From Helichrysum umbraculigerum (Eukaryota; Streptophyta; Magnoliopsida; Asterales; Asteraceae): DNA of 64,000 nt. Positions within the stretch are counted from its first letter, which is position 1; each line of letters starts with the position of its first letter. Under the pieces are notes generated by a model. That model was not told the origin of the DNA. It did not search any database and saw only the letters and a list, made by a program, of their open reading frames with translations. The position numbers and the translations under genes are program-made. Below are positions 55,477 through 64,000 of this stretch, in pieces. The stretch spans positions 75,916,501 to 75,980,500 of the forward strand of contig CATIUR010000003.1 of NCBI GenBank assembly GCA_949592205.1. The letters run 5' to 3'.

Positions 55477-57585
55477 TTAACTCAATTTCATCTCCAAATC
55501 ACGCTTGGAGTCCCTTGCATCACCATAGTATCTCTTCAAACGACTTCCATTAACCTTAAAAGTTTTTCCAGAATGACCTTGCAGATCAACAGCACCAAGA
55601 GGATAAACTTTCTCTACCACAAAAGGTCCTGTCCAGCGTGTCTTCAACTTACCAGGGAGCAAATGCATACGAGAACTGTATAGGAGAACCTTATCACCTT
55701 TTTCAAATAAATAAATTGATTTAAAGCGTGAATCATGCCATTTCTTGGTGCGCTCCATATATAGCCGATCGTTAACATAAGCATTCATCCCTAACACTTT
55801 CTTCAATTGTGCATTCAAAAAATGTGTTTCACTGTCACTGATCAAAACCTTTGACGTTCCAAATCGTGAAAACAATCGCTTACGGAACTTCACCACAACC
55901 CATGCATCTTTTATAGGAAGTGCCTTTGCCTTCAGCATCTTTCGTGACGTGTAATTAGGTCTCTTATTCCCTCTAGTAGGACCATTGTGACAATGACTTA
56001 GAATTCGCGTCTCCGTTTTGATCGAGATTCCATTTGTCGAGATTGACTCTTTACTCTCCTTTAGCTTGACACCCTCATTCTCCAACTCCTCATCGCAAGT
56101 TGTCGCTATTTCCTCGTGTAATTTATCGAATTCTTCGATGTCATGGATTTCCTCGAGGTTTCCCGTCCATCCTTTAAGAATTATTGGGTCTAAATCTACG
56201 TCATCCTTCAAACTTTGCAAACTCTCGTCATCCTCAGATAATTCTCTCATGCTAGCAAAGTAACAGGTCTCATCCACTGATTCTGGATATTGCATAGCTT
56301 CATTCACATCGAATACAACCTTCTCATCCCCCAATCTCATGGTTATTTTCCTATCAAAAACATCAATCAACGCTCTGGAAGTGGCTAGGAAGGATCTACC
56401 CAGAATAATAGGCACCTTAGGATCCTCTATCATGTCAAGAATCACAAAGTCACAGGGAAACACAAACTTATCAACCTTGACTAAAACATTCTCAACCATC
56501 CCTCTGGGGTATTGAACAGAGTGATCAGCCAACTCGATGCACATTTGGATGGATTTAGGTTCTCCTAGCCCAAGTCTAGCGTACATAGTATAAGGCATAA
56601 TAGATATGCTAGCCCTAAGATCCGCTAGTGCATTCGCAATGTCCAAATTACCAATTCGACAGGGTATAGTGATACTTCCTGGATCCTTCATTTTTGGTGG
56701 CAACTTGTTTTGCATCATGGCTGAGCATTGCTCATTCATCATTACTGTGGTTGCTTCTGCCAACTTGCTCTTATTAGTCAAGAGCTCCTTCAAGTATTTC
56801 ACATACTTAGGCATTTGGGCAATGGCTTCCACAAACGGAATGTTGATGTGAAGCTGCTTCAGATTCTCTAGAAATTGATGATAATGAGCTTCATATTTTC
56901 CTCTCCTCATCAAAGCTGCTGGGTAAGGTGGTGGTGGCGCATGATCCTTCGCATATTGCTTATCCCTAGTAAATTGGTCAGCTTTCGTGTCTACCCTAGA
57001 ATTTTTGGCAACCTCAGCTTCCTTCTCCTTTTCAGGCAAAAGCTTCGACATATGATTCTTTTGAAACTTAAGGTTTTCATGAACCTTTCCACTTCTGGTA
57101 GTCACTACCTTTGCATGATCTCGTGGGTTGGTTTCGGTGCATCCTGGTAAAGTTCCCGGGACTCTCTGTTGGAGAACCTTAGCTATGTTGGAAATGGTTC
57201 CCTCAATTTGCTTGATCGCCTCTCCTTGATTCCGAACTAATGCTTCAATGGCGTCCATCCGCTGTCCAGACTTAACAATAAACTTCTCGTTAGCAGTCAA
57301 AAACTTCCCCATCATTTCTTCCAAATTGGATTTCTTCTCGGGGGAGGTTGCTGAGGGTTGTTCCTTAGTGAAAAGACCTGGCTGAGTCTGGCGGAACTGG
57401 CGACCTCCTTCCTGGTATGGTCTTAGGAAAAATTCCCCACTACCTTGGCAGTAAGCTCCGTGAGTTTCCACACATTTAACTTCCTCTCTCACTTCTACAG
57501 AATTCATTTCGGGACAATCCTTGACTAAATGCGTTCCTCCACAGTTGTCACACCCTACTTGGATTGCATGGACAGTCTCAGTCAC
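55477..57585 (-). CDS. T10 nucleocapsid-protease-integrase fusion frame (RT and RNase H deleted)
   Basis: 702 codons open on the minus strand. It opens in gag: CCHC-like knuckle CDNCGGTHLVKDC near the start, then a charged linker and the FLENLKQLHINIPF block. Protease region ALADLRASISIMP keeps the catalytic Asp but has Arg where Gly is usual. After about 130 acidic residues the frame jumps to ILSHCHNGPTRG, the start of the integrase zinc domain, and then to LFSRFGTSKVLISDSETHFL in the integrase core and the C-terminal GDKVLLYSSRM...RWTGPFVVEKVYPLGAV. RT, RNase H and most of integrase are missing, yet the frame is intact. The apparent start is GTG because a one-base deletion in an A-run near 57592 separates it from the upstream gag frame. 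Confidence 0.88.
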   Translation of the reverse strand: MTETVHAIQVGCDNCGGTHLVKDCPEMNSVEVREEVKCVETHGAYCQGSGEFFLRPYQEGGRQFRQTQPGLFTKEQPSATSPEKKSNLEEMMGKFLTANEKFIVKSGQRMDAIEALVRNQGEAIKQIEGTISNIAKVLQQRVPGTLPGCTETNPRDHAKVVTTRSGKVHENLKFQKNHMSKLLPEKEKEAEVAKNSRVDTKADQFTRDKQYAKDHAPPPPYPAALMRRGKYEAHYHQFLENLKQLHINIPFVEAIAQMPKYVKYLKELLTNKSKLAEATTVMMNEQCSAMMQNKLPPKMKDPGSITIPCRIGNLDIANALADLRASISIMPYTMYARLGLGEPKSIQMCIELADHSVQYPRGMVENVLVKVDKFVFPCDFVILDMIEDPKVPIILGRSFLATSRALIDVFDRKITMRLGDEKVVFDVNEAMQYPESVDETCYFASMRELSEDDESLQSLKDDVDLDPIILKGWTGNLEEIHDIEEFDKLHEEIATTCDEELENEGVKLKESKESISTNGISIKTETRILSHCHNGPTRGNKRPNYTSRKMLKAKALPIKDAWVVVKFRKRLFSRFGTSKVLISDSETHFLNAQLKKVLGMNAYVNDRLYMERTKKWHDSRFKSIYLFEKGDKVLLYSSRMHLLPGKLKTRWTGPFVVEKVYPLGAVDLQGHSGKTFKVNGSRLKRYYGDARDSKRDLEMKLS

Positions 57586-58418
57586 CTTTTTATGTCTCTT
57601 CCCATGCTGTCCAGCTTAGCAGTTATGACGGCTAGTCCATCGTCATTGCTAATTGACCTCTTTCTCCTAGAGGAACCATCATCCCATAACCGAGAATGCT
57701 TTGCTTGGTCGGGAATAGCTGCTAAGGCGTCCCTAGGAATCTTCTTCGGGATATGTCCTTGAGCATCTAATTGCTGTCTTGTAGCACGATCCACTCCCCT
57801 GTAGAATATCATTATAATTTGCTGGTCGTTTAGGTCGTGCTGTGGACATTTATGCATCAAGTCCTGGTACCTTTCCCACGCTTGGTGCAGTGACTCGTCA
57901 AAGTCTTGCTTGAAGTTTCGAATCTCGTTGATCATCTTCGACGTTTTGGATGGCGGGCAGTACATCATTAGAAACTTTGTGCGGAGATCTTCCCACGTGG
58001 TGATGGATCCAGCTGGTTCATTAGTAATCCATCTTTTCGCGGCTCCCTTGAGTGTTCTTGGGAATATTCGGAGCATGACTTGATCGCATGTAACGTTAGG
58101 AATGCTGAACATATCCGCGATCTCCACTATTCTTTCCACGTGCTCGTTAGCATCTTCATTCTCATCTCCTTGAAACGGGTTTTCCCTAAGCTCCTTTAGG
58201 AATTGTCCCTTTATCTCGAACTCAACATTTTCTGCAATTGCGGGCCTCAATACTCCTGAGTCAAGGTCGCTACGCCTTCTGCTCGAATATTCCTCGAGAG
58301 TCATGTTGGCGATGTCGTCTGCCATTTCTAAATCTAGCTCCGATTGATCGATGGGTGGTTCAGATAGAGATCGTAGATATTCTCCGAAATCGTCCCCCAA
58401 ATACAAAGGGTAGAACAA
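57582..58418 (-). CDS. T10 Gag, Athila type (N-terminal and capsid part)
   Basis: 278 codons on the minus strand. The capsid (retrotransposon gag) domain is clear: RIFPRTLKGAAKRWI, PAGSITTWEDLRTKFL, SLHQAWERYQDLMHKCPQHD and DQQIIMIFYRGVDRATRQQL. It ends at a TGA produced by the single-base deletion near 57592; the nucleocapsid knuckle continues in the next frame with a four-base overlap. Before the break the Gag is complete as a capsid protein. It begins about 135 bases after the PBS, as expected for Athila. Confidence 0.85.
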   Translation of the reverse strand: MFYPLYLGDDFGEYLRSLSEPPIDQSELDLEMADDIANMTLEEYSSRRRSDLDSGVLRPAIAENVEFEIKGQFLKELRENPFQGDENEDANEHVERIVEIADMFSIPNVTCDQVMLRIFPRTLKGAAKRWITNEPAGSITTWEDLRTKFLMMYCPPSKTSKMINEIRNFKQDFDESLHQAWERYQDLMHKCPQHDLNDQQIIMIFYRGVDRATRQQLDAQGHIPKKIPRDALAAIPDQAKHSRLWDDGSSRRKRSISNDDGLAVITAKLDSMGRDIKR

Positions 58419-58552
58419 GGATTTTAAATATAAAACAACTTATCAACTAATCTCTAACACAAGATAATACAAAATAACAGGAAAACAAAACTAAATTCAA
58501 ACTAATAATATACAGAAAACAAATTCCAATTTATCAAATTGAATCAAACCGC

Positions 58553-58570
58553 TCCCCGGCAGCGGCGCCA
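58553..58570 (-). other. T10 primer binding site (Asp-tRNA type)
   Basis: Complement reads TGGCGCCGCTGCCGGGGA, six bases after the 5' LTR, one base different from the site in T8. Confidence 0.85.
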
Positions 58571-58576
58571 AAAACT

Positions 58577-60263
58577 TGATGCTGTGTAAACAGAGTCAAA
58601 GTTTAACTATTTATAAATGGAAATATCTTACTGACTATACACAACTCAGGCAAGAATACCTGGTCATAATATAGTATAGCTTGATAAGTCCGAGTCGAAC
58701 ACGAGGAACGGATGTCAATATTAAATAAATTGGAAATTGATACAAATAATGAAAACTGTAAATATTGGGGGCGTTTTAGTTCCGATCGAACAATTGGCAA
58801 ACAATTATGAAAAAATGATTTATTAAATAAAACTTAAATAGAAAAATAACTAAATGATAAAATAATTAATTAAATAAAATATTTAATTCAAATGATAAAA
58901 GAAATGCATTTGCTTAGACTACTTTCCTTAGAATCTGGTTATCACTTTATTGAATTGCTAGAACATGAATTTTATTGCGATATAACTATTAAGACAATCC
59001 CCTTTCCGAGGTAGATTAATCTAACACAATTAAGAAAGACACATAGGTTGTTTTCAACACGCTAAAAGTTCAATTTAACGTTGCCCACCGAATTATGTTC
59101 TAAATTAAACCTACGCCGTTTATGTGATTTACTCTTATGACTTGAGTCAACAAAGTCTATAACTAATAGTTATCTTATTCATTAATGATTACTCTTGATT
59201 ATTAACCCTAACCTGTCAAACTCAATCTATTCAGCAATAATTGCTAACCTCAATCAACAATTATCAATAATCTCTTAACCAAATGGAACTCAATCACAAT
59301 CAATCAAGAAACCACGCTAGGTAATCAATAATAATCAATCAATAACTAAGGATCATCGAATAAACACATAAACATTCATAAAATCCAATGTAATTCGCAA
59401 TTCAATAATCAAACCATCATCTAAGTATCATCATCTAAACAAATGCATAGGAAGTCTAGCCAATCATATTCTTACAGAAAATCAGAATTGAAAACGAAAT
59501 CAAAATCATAATCAAATGAAAAGGAATAATGTATTCAAAACGAGAAACCGAAGAAACAATTAAACGAGTGAAAACCTTTGATTCTCTAAGCTTCTAATCC
59601 TTCAAAAAGCTCCCAAAATGAGGGAAAAACCCCCTCTGGTCGTTTGTAATCGAACTAGGATTTTGGTGGTGAAGTTCTCAAGTGAAAACCCTAAAATCGC
59701 ACTTAAATGGCTGGAAAAGTCATCCATACGGCGTATGGATTTTCATACGGCGTATGGATGCAAAAGCCCATAAGTCCAGCCCGCGAAATCTTAATTCGGC
59801 CCAGTTTTCAATCCATACGGCGTATGGACATCCATACGCCGTATGGATGCATTTTCAGAAAAAGTACCAAAAACAAAAGTTGTAGCCCTCTGAGTTAGCT
59901 AAATTCTCCAAGTTGAATCACCTCAATCGGAGTTCGTATGAAGAAGTTATGGCCAAAATACTAACAGCGCGCAGAAAACTCAGCATTTAACTTTTCTTCC
60001 ATTTTCAGCTCATCTTTCATTCTTTTTCCGATTTGAGCTTCACATACAACTTCAATCAAATCCAATATTTCATATCTTCACTCTTTTAGCTTATTTTCTT
60101 TATGATTTAGCTCGTTTTCTGTTCCTTTTTGATCCAAGCTCCGAATTAACTCCTAAATGCAAATATGAACGAAATAAGTATCTTATTCATATAAAATGCA
60201 TTAAAAACCTATCAAACAAGGGGGTAATTAGTACTATAAAATAGCACATTTTGGCGTTCATCA
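58577..60263 (-). mobile_element. T10 5' LTR, 1,687 bp
   Basis: Right-hand LTR, precedes the PBS on the minus strand. Nineteen bases longer than the 3' LTR because of one extra palindrome. A weak TATA-like ATTTAAGT on the minus strand (complement of 59701-59708) lies just downstream of the palindromes. Confidence 0.93.
59724..59846 (-). repeat. Palindromes CCATACGGCGTATGG in T10 5' LTR
   Basis: Four units: 59724-59738, a variant at 59743-59757 beginning TCATACGGCG, 59813-59827 and 59832-59846. The second has no counterpart in the 3' LTR. Confidence 0.92.
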
Positions 60264-60268
60264 CTCGG

Positions 60269-61079
60269 CTAATCAACTTACGTTTATTTAAACGCTTACA
60301 GACTCAGGTGAGTCTCATAGCCCCTCTTTCTACTGTTTTACTCAGGGGTGTGATATATTGCTCATTTTTAACATGTGAACGCAAGTACGAACATTTCATA
60401 TACTACATGAGTTTTTCTCACTAATCATTTAAAGTCCTCCGTCAGCATAGTTGTTAATACGTTGTAGCGTGAATATTAGTATATGGTACCATATAGGATT
60501 GACCCTCCTCGTTCGGGTTAGCAAGCACTAACCGGGTAAACGGACGTACTAATATTTGGGAAGACGAGTGTTGATTAGGCACTCGTGGAGGCACCTCGCC
60601 CGGAATTCTCTATAGGGGACCCGACCCTCGAGTTAAGCTCAACTATGTGCTCATGGCTGTATACATATACATTATCAATTGCTGGATGCAATTCAATCAT
60701 TATTAAATCTTGCGGTTCATACTATATTACTTGATTTCAAACCTGTGAGCTCACCAGCTTTAGCTGACCCATTTAGCATGTATCGCAGGTACCAAGCAGT
60801 AGATTGCTTCGGCTTCAGGACTTTTAGCTCGAGTCAGCATACAGACGTTTGAGATTTTCTTGCATTAATATATTTTGTACAAGTACTTATGTACTGAAAT
60901 CTCCTTTTATTTAAACTCGAGCTATGTAAAGCTATAAATGTTGTAAACATTTTCAATATTAATATATTTTGTTAAAACGACGCATATAGAGTCGTTTACT
61001 ATATATCTTTGTGCTTTGTTATTGATTAGTAACACCCAAATCGTGCTTCCGCAAATCATTAAAATTTAGGGGTGTTACA
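60269..61079 (+). mobile_element. T9 3' LTR, second part
   Basis: Continues the T9 LTR after T10. Contains the block with AGCCCCTCTTTCTACTGTTTTAC, a GGTTAGCAAGCACTAACC hairpin (60516-60533), the CACTCGTGGAGGC block that is the right-hand edge of the deletion in the 5' LTR, and the terminal GGGGTGTTACA. Followed by the duplication ACCGC. Confidence 0.95.
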
Positions 61080-61084
61080 ACCGC

Positions 61085-61240
61085 ACTCTTACATATACAT
61101 CGGAGATAAGTTTTATCTGACTTATGCAAATGCAACCACTTAGATGACTCAAACTTTTTATAAAAATCTTTTGAAAAGTCTTGCTGCATTTGTATAACCA
61201 TATAAGCTTTAGCATTACCTGTTTTTCTTTATATTTCAGG
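61085..61240 (+). other. T8 region with candidate 3' splice site
   Basis: Resumes T8 after T9. TTTTTCTTTATATTTCAG ends at 61239, a strong plant acceptor (pyrimidine tract and CAG), two bases before the ATG of the next ORF. Together with the donor-like GT at 34077 it would define an intron of about 320 bases in an uninterrupted T8. Confidence 0.45.
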
Positions 61241-61732
61241 ATGGACGCTTCAGCTGAGACCTCAGGACACACTGCTGCTCAACAACAGAAGAAGAAGAGA
61301 CACCGCAGAGGAAGGAAGAAGTCAACCACTATACCAGAGGAGCATGTGACAGATGTGACGAGCACTCTAGTCTTTGAATACGGGATCACCACAGCAGATC
61401 GAGCTGTAACCTGGGCGATTTTGCGAGAGCTCTCCATCCAGCATGACTCCCACTCTGACATCAAAGAGAGGGTTGGACTTCCGAGACTTCCTGACCAGTC
61501 TTTCAGACTTGGTCAAGGTCCGAGACCACCTCTCCCTCCATGGTCATTCTTCCCAGCTGCCCCGACGTCAGAGTCCACTCTTCCTGCTGCTGATGCTGAG
61601 ATAGCTCCTGATCTTCCTGTTGCACCCATCATGCCTGGTCCGATTGTTGCTACGTCACCGACTTCAGTTCCAGACAGTGACGCACTTGCAGCATTTGACC
61701 CAGACATGGATGATTTACTAGACGACTTTTAG
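61241..61732 (+). CDS. T8 downstream ORF, 163 aa, function unknown
   Basis: Lies after pol where Athila elements carry an env-like or extra ORF. Residues 1-30 hold a strongly basic, nuclear-localisation-like stretch (KKKRHRRGRKK). Residues 30-75 have mixed helical content (VFEYGITTADRAVTWAILRE). Residues 85-150 are Pro/Ala-rich and probably disordered, and the C-terminus is acidic (DPDMDDLLDDF). There is no signal peptide or membrane helix, so nothing supports an envelope protein. The basic-disordered-acidic plan could suit a nuclear regulator, but that is speculation. The frame is uninterrupted although pol upstream has five stops. I chose the ATG at 61241 over the one at 61181 because the splice-like site lies between them. 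Confidence 0.5.
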   Translation: MDASAETSGHTAAQQQKKKRHRRGRKKSTTIPEEHVTDVTSTLVFEYGITTADRAVTWAILRELSIQHDSHSDIKERVGLPRLPDQSFRLGQGPRPPLPPWSFFPAAPTSESTLPAADAEIAPDLPVAPIMPGPIVATSPTSVPDSDALAAFDPDMDDLLDDF

Positions 61733-63760
61733 TTTATTTTACTCTATGTCTTTTTATTTATGTTAGACTTTTATGATGTTGAAATGTTGGATTGGTGATT
61801 TTGACTGTGTTTATGGTATTGCAGAACTTAGCTTCGTAAGGAATGGATGAGCTTTAATTAGAGTCTGGTCCACAAATCCAGCAGATCACTAGCACCACTC
61901 CTTCGCGAATCTGGTCTTAAATCCAGTGCTCACCAACCGTAGGGAAGTACCTATCCTAAAAACTCTTTTAGTTTCGACGTAACTTAGATATGCTTATGCC
62001 CACTTAAAACTCTAAGTGTGGGATCCTCCGTACTTAAAACTTTTAAATTAACATTTTTCCTAAAACAAAGTATGGGATTCTCCCTACTTAGTGCAGAAAC
62101 ATTGGGGACAATGTTCATTTTTAAGTGTGGGATAGCAGTATATTTCTCGTATGGGTATCTGTAAGTTGATTTAGAAATATGCATGTCCTCAAAAAGACTT
62201 TCAATCCTTAGTTTTGCCAAAAATTTCAAAAATTTTAAACCTTTTTGAGTCACAATGTAAGAAAATTTGGTTAAAACTTCGACAGTGAAATTGTCACTCA
62301 TTCAGTTGGCCAAAAGTTCTTATATAAGAAAGAGTGCAGATTTTTTTTTCAAGTATTCAAAAATTGGTAAAAAGAGGTCGAATCATGTCGGATTCCAAAT
62401 AATTTAAGACGAGGATCTAAGAGGGGCATCGCACGACTGGACACATATAACCCATTTTTGCGGTGAGGAATTTTGAGCCTTATAAGCATTCATTTTAAAT
62501 GCTTCACTGTTCTTTTGTTGTGTGTGACCGGTGCACGCATTTCTGAATTAGAACTTGCCCCGGGTATACGCTTCGAGATCACATTGACGGGTGTCATACG
62601 TGACATAGGTGCAATTAGATGACCTTGACATTCCCTAGGATTAAACCCCATTTCAACATATCTCTTTCAAGCCCAAAACCCTTCCAACACTCATTTTCAG
62701 TGTTGATGATCCGCCTAGAAAACCCTGTTGAGCCTTAGCCTTTTCATTTCTTTCAAACCCATATTTTAAACCTACTTACCCTCATACCCACCAAAAGCTT
62801 ATCTCAAAAATTTTTAGAATCTTTGTTAAAAAAAAGCTAATTAGGTATGCTTTTTGTTTCTACCCAAAGTCACAAATATAGTGTTTACTTAAAGCTTCTC
62901 GTGTGCGTTTACGTGATGAATATTTGAAAGAATCCGAGAGCATTATGGTGTGAAAAATTGACACCAAAGTAAAAACTCAAAAGTGAAAAAAGTGCTAGAA
63001 AAACAAAAAAGATGAGAGAAAGAAAGGATGTCTGCAGGGCAAAAGAAAATAAAAAGAAAATCCCTTAGAAGATCCCTGGCAAAGAAATTCTAAACCAAAA
63101 ATAGAATAAAGCTAAGTGCTTATATCTCTCGAAAACTCTGATTCTTCAAAAGCATAAAATCCTCGTGTGTTTTCAAAAGGTAGAAGACAAAATAGCTATC
63201 TTCTTCCCTTATAGTTATCCGTTTCCGTTTTCATTAAAAAGTATATCTAAGTAGAATTTTTCATAAGTTTTAAAAGTGCTGAGATAAGTGAAACCCTTAA
63301 ACCCTTTTTACCCTTATCCATACCCTTTAAACCCACGCCACATTACAACCCACTTGAATGTCTTGGGATAATTAGTGCCGTCCCCATCTAAGTGGTGGAG
63401 ATACGATCCTTGGGCAAGCCTATGACGACGAATGCTGCATGATAGGTATTTGAGCGATTTTTCATTTGGCTTAGGATAATAGGAAACCCGATACACTTGA
63501 GTGAATTGAGTGACCACCCGTGAGATCGCCCAGTCGTGTATATTCCACATCCCGAGAATTGAAAGTTTGCCTAAGAGAATCATCTTAAAGACCTTTGGAT
63601 ACTTCATGTGAACATCTTTCCTTTATCTAAATTGGCAAAATACTTGATTTCAATCTGTATGACTTCTTCTTTGTGGCTTAAAAAGTTTGAAATTCAGAAG
63701 GTTTCGGCTGGTAAGATGAAGTTTGCTTGAGGACAAGCAAAAGTCTAAGTGTGGGATATT
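61733..63760 (+). mobile_element. T8 3' untranslated region and polypurine tract
   Basis: About 2 kb without a gene. Typical Athila 3' words recur: AAGTGTGGGATCC (62011), AAAGTATGGGATTC (62065), CATTGGGGACAATG (62100), AAGTGTGGGATAG (62123) and finally GAGGACAAGCAAAAGTCTAA with GTGTGGGATATT (63751-63760) as polypurine tract abutting the 3' LTR. Long A-rich patches at 62990-63070. Confidence 0.8.
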
Positions 63761-64000
63761 TGATGACACGTAAAAAGTCAAGTTTTTATGTGTCACTTTC
63801 TCACCTTTTTAGCCCAAAACATGATGAATATATCCAAAACCAACACTTTATTATCAAAACTCATCATGGGGACTAAAATATAGACAACATTTCAAAAATC
63901 ATATAAAATGGTCGAAAAACACGATAAATATAACGAATACGATCATTAGCATTCCGGTTCACGCTTTCAAGCATTTTTTGAGTTCTACTGAGAATCATGA
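63761..64000 (+). mobile_element. T8 3' LTR, first 240 bases
   Basis: Matches 26602-26841 with three substitutions seen, then leaves the window. The array and promoter of this copy are not visible. Confidence 0.93.

Larger units (their letters stand above)
43152..60263 (-). mobile_element. T10: Athila-type element with deleted pol, minus strand, carrying T11
   Basis: Both LTRs (43152-44819 and 58577-60263) begin with TGATG and end with TTCATCA on the minus strand and are bracketed by CTCGG. Interior on the minus strand: PBS (58553-58570), gag, a protease-to-integrase fusion frame, a long non-coding 3' region and a polypurine tract. T11 interrupts the 3' region. About 7.8 kb without T11. LTRs differ at roughly 1% of sites by eye plus a 19-bp indel. 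Confidence 0.95.
34241..61079 (+). mobile_element. T9: decayed Tekay-type chromovirus, plus strand, carrying T10 and T11
   Basis: LTR, PBS, leader hairpin, ORF0 relic, gag-pol relic, polypurine tract and a 3' LTR split by T10. Flanked by the perfect duplication ACCGC (34236-34240, 61080-61084). Same LTR family as T2. About 9.7 kb without T10. LTR pairs differ by roughly 1.3% over the first 1.3 kb by eye, plus two large indels. Confidence 0.95.
26602..64000 (+). mobile_element. T8: Athila-type element, plus strand, carrying T9-T11; 3' LTR runs off the window
   Basis: The 5' LTR at 26602 and a second copy of the same start at 63761 (TGATGACACGTAAAAAGTCA) bracket an Athila-type interior: PBS, protease, RT, RNase H, integrase, a further ORF and the AAGTGTGGGA-rich 3' region. 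The interior is interrupted at 34240 by T9 (target duplication ACCGC at 34236-34240 and 61080-61084). Without the insertion the element would be about 12.8 kb. Three differences in the first 240 LTR bases suggest roughly 1.3% divergence. Confidence 0.92.

Noticed and set aside
57582..57600. Programmed frameshift between T10 Gag and the following frame
   Set aside because: The A-run before the overlap is one base too short for a canonical slippery heptamer, and the overlap is explained by a single-base deletion.
61241..61732. Envelope gene of T8
   Set aside because: No signal peptide, membrane helix or cysteine pattern, although the position is that of env-like ORFs in Athila.

Overview
This is plant nuclear DNA, almost certainly from a eudicot with a large, repeat-rich genome. 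Nearly the whole window is LTR retrotransposons of the Ty3/gypsy superfamily: chromoviruses of the Tekay/Del type with a C-terminal chromodomain, initiator-Met tRNA primer sites and TGTAACAC...GTGTTACA termini, and Athila-type elements with Asp-tRNA-like primer sites. There is also one decayed Ty1/copia gag. Asteraceae is my guess for the host family, from general resemblance only (low confidence). I see no intact host gene, rRNA, tRNA or CRISPR. I number the elements T1 to T11 from left to right.

Layout. 1-1153: minus-strand LTR of T1, inserted in the leader of T2. 1309-3628: minus-strand 5' LTR of T2, inserted in a copia gag relic (T3, 3629-4876). 4877-6974: the only stretch that is not clearly retrotransposon, with a possible broken gene exon near 6607-6871. 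From 6975 to beyond the window lies one nest: T4 (LTR at 6975) is entered by T5 (8239), T5 by T6 (8577), T6 by T8 (26602), T8 by T9 (34241-61079), T9 by T10 (43152-60263) and T10 by T11 (45973-55280). That is seven elements deep. T7 (9004-19106) is a side insertion in the 3' LTR of T6. Every junction with both sides in view (T7, T9, T10, T11) has a perfect 5-bp target duplication.

State of the elements. T7 is complete and young: two 2,283-bp LTRs that differ at a handful of sites, an upstream coiled-coil ORF, and one open 1,470-codon gag-pol. T11 is equally young but encodes only Gag plus an unfamiliar 170-residue ORF. T10 keeps gag and protease but has lost reverse transcriptase and RNase H through a deletion that left the frame open. 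T8 has a full but stop-ridden pol and no capsid domain. T6 and T9 are decayed autonomous types. The window therefore holds one likely autonomous chromovirus and several partial elements that would need proteins supplied in trans. The shared primer site, leader hairpin and polypurine tract make that plausible for T11.

The most unusual signal is an array of short palindromes in the LTRs of every family whose relevant LTR part is visible. The palindrome is family-specific (half-site GCGAC in T2/T7/T6/T9, TACGG in T8/T10/T11), its arms change together, and it sits just upstream of the promoter in Athila-type LTRs or in the transcribed leader in Tekay-type LTRs. A second recurrent signal is a kissing-loop-like hairpin with an invariant TGATCA in the loop, downstream of the primer site in T2, T6, T7, T9 and T11.
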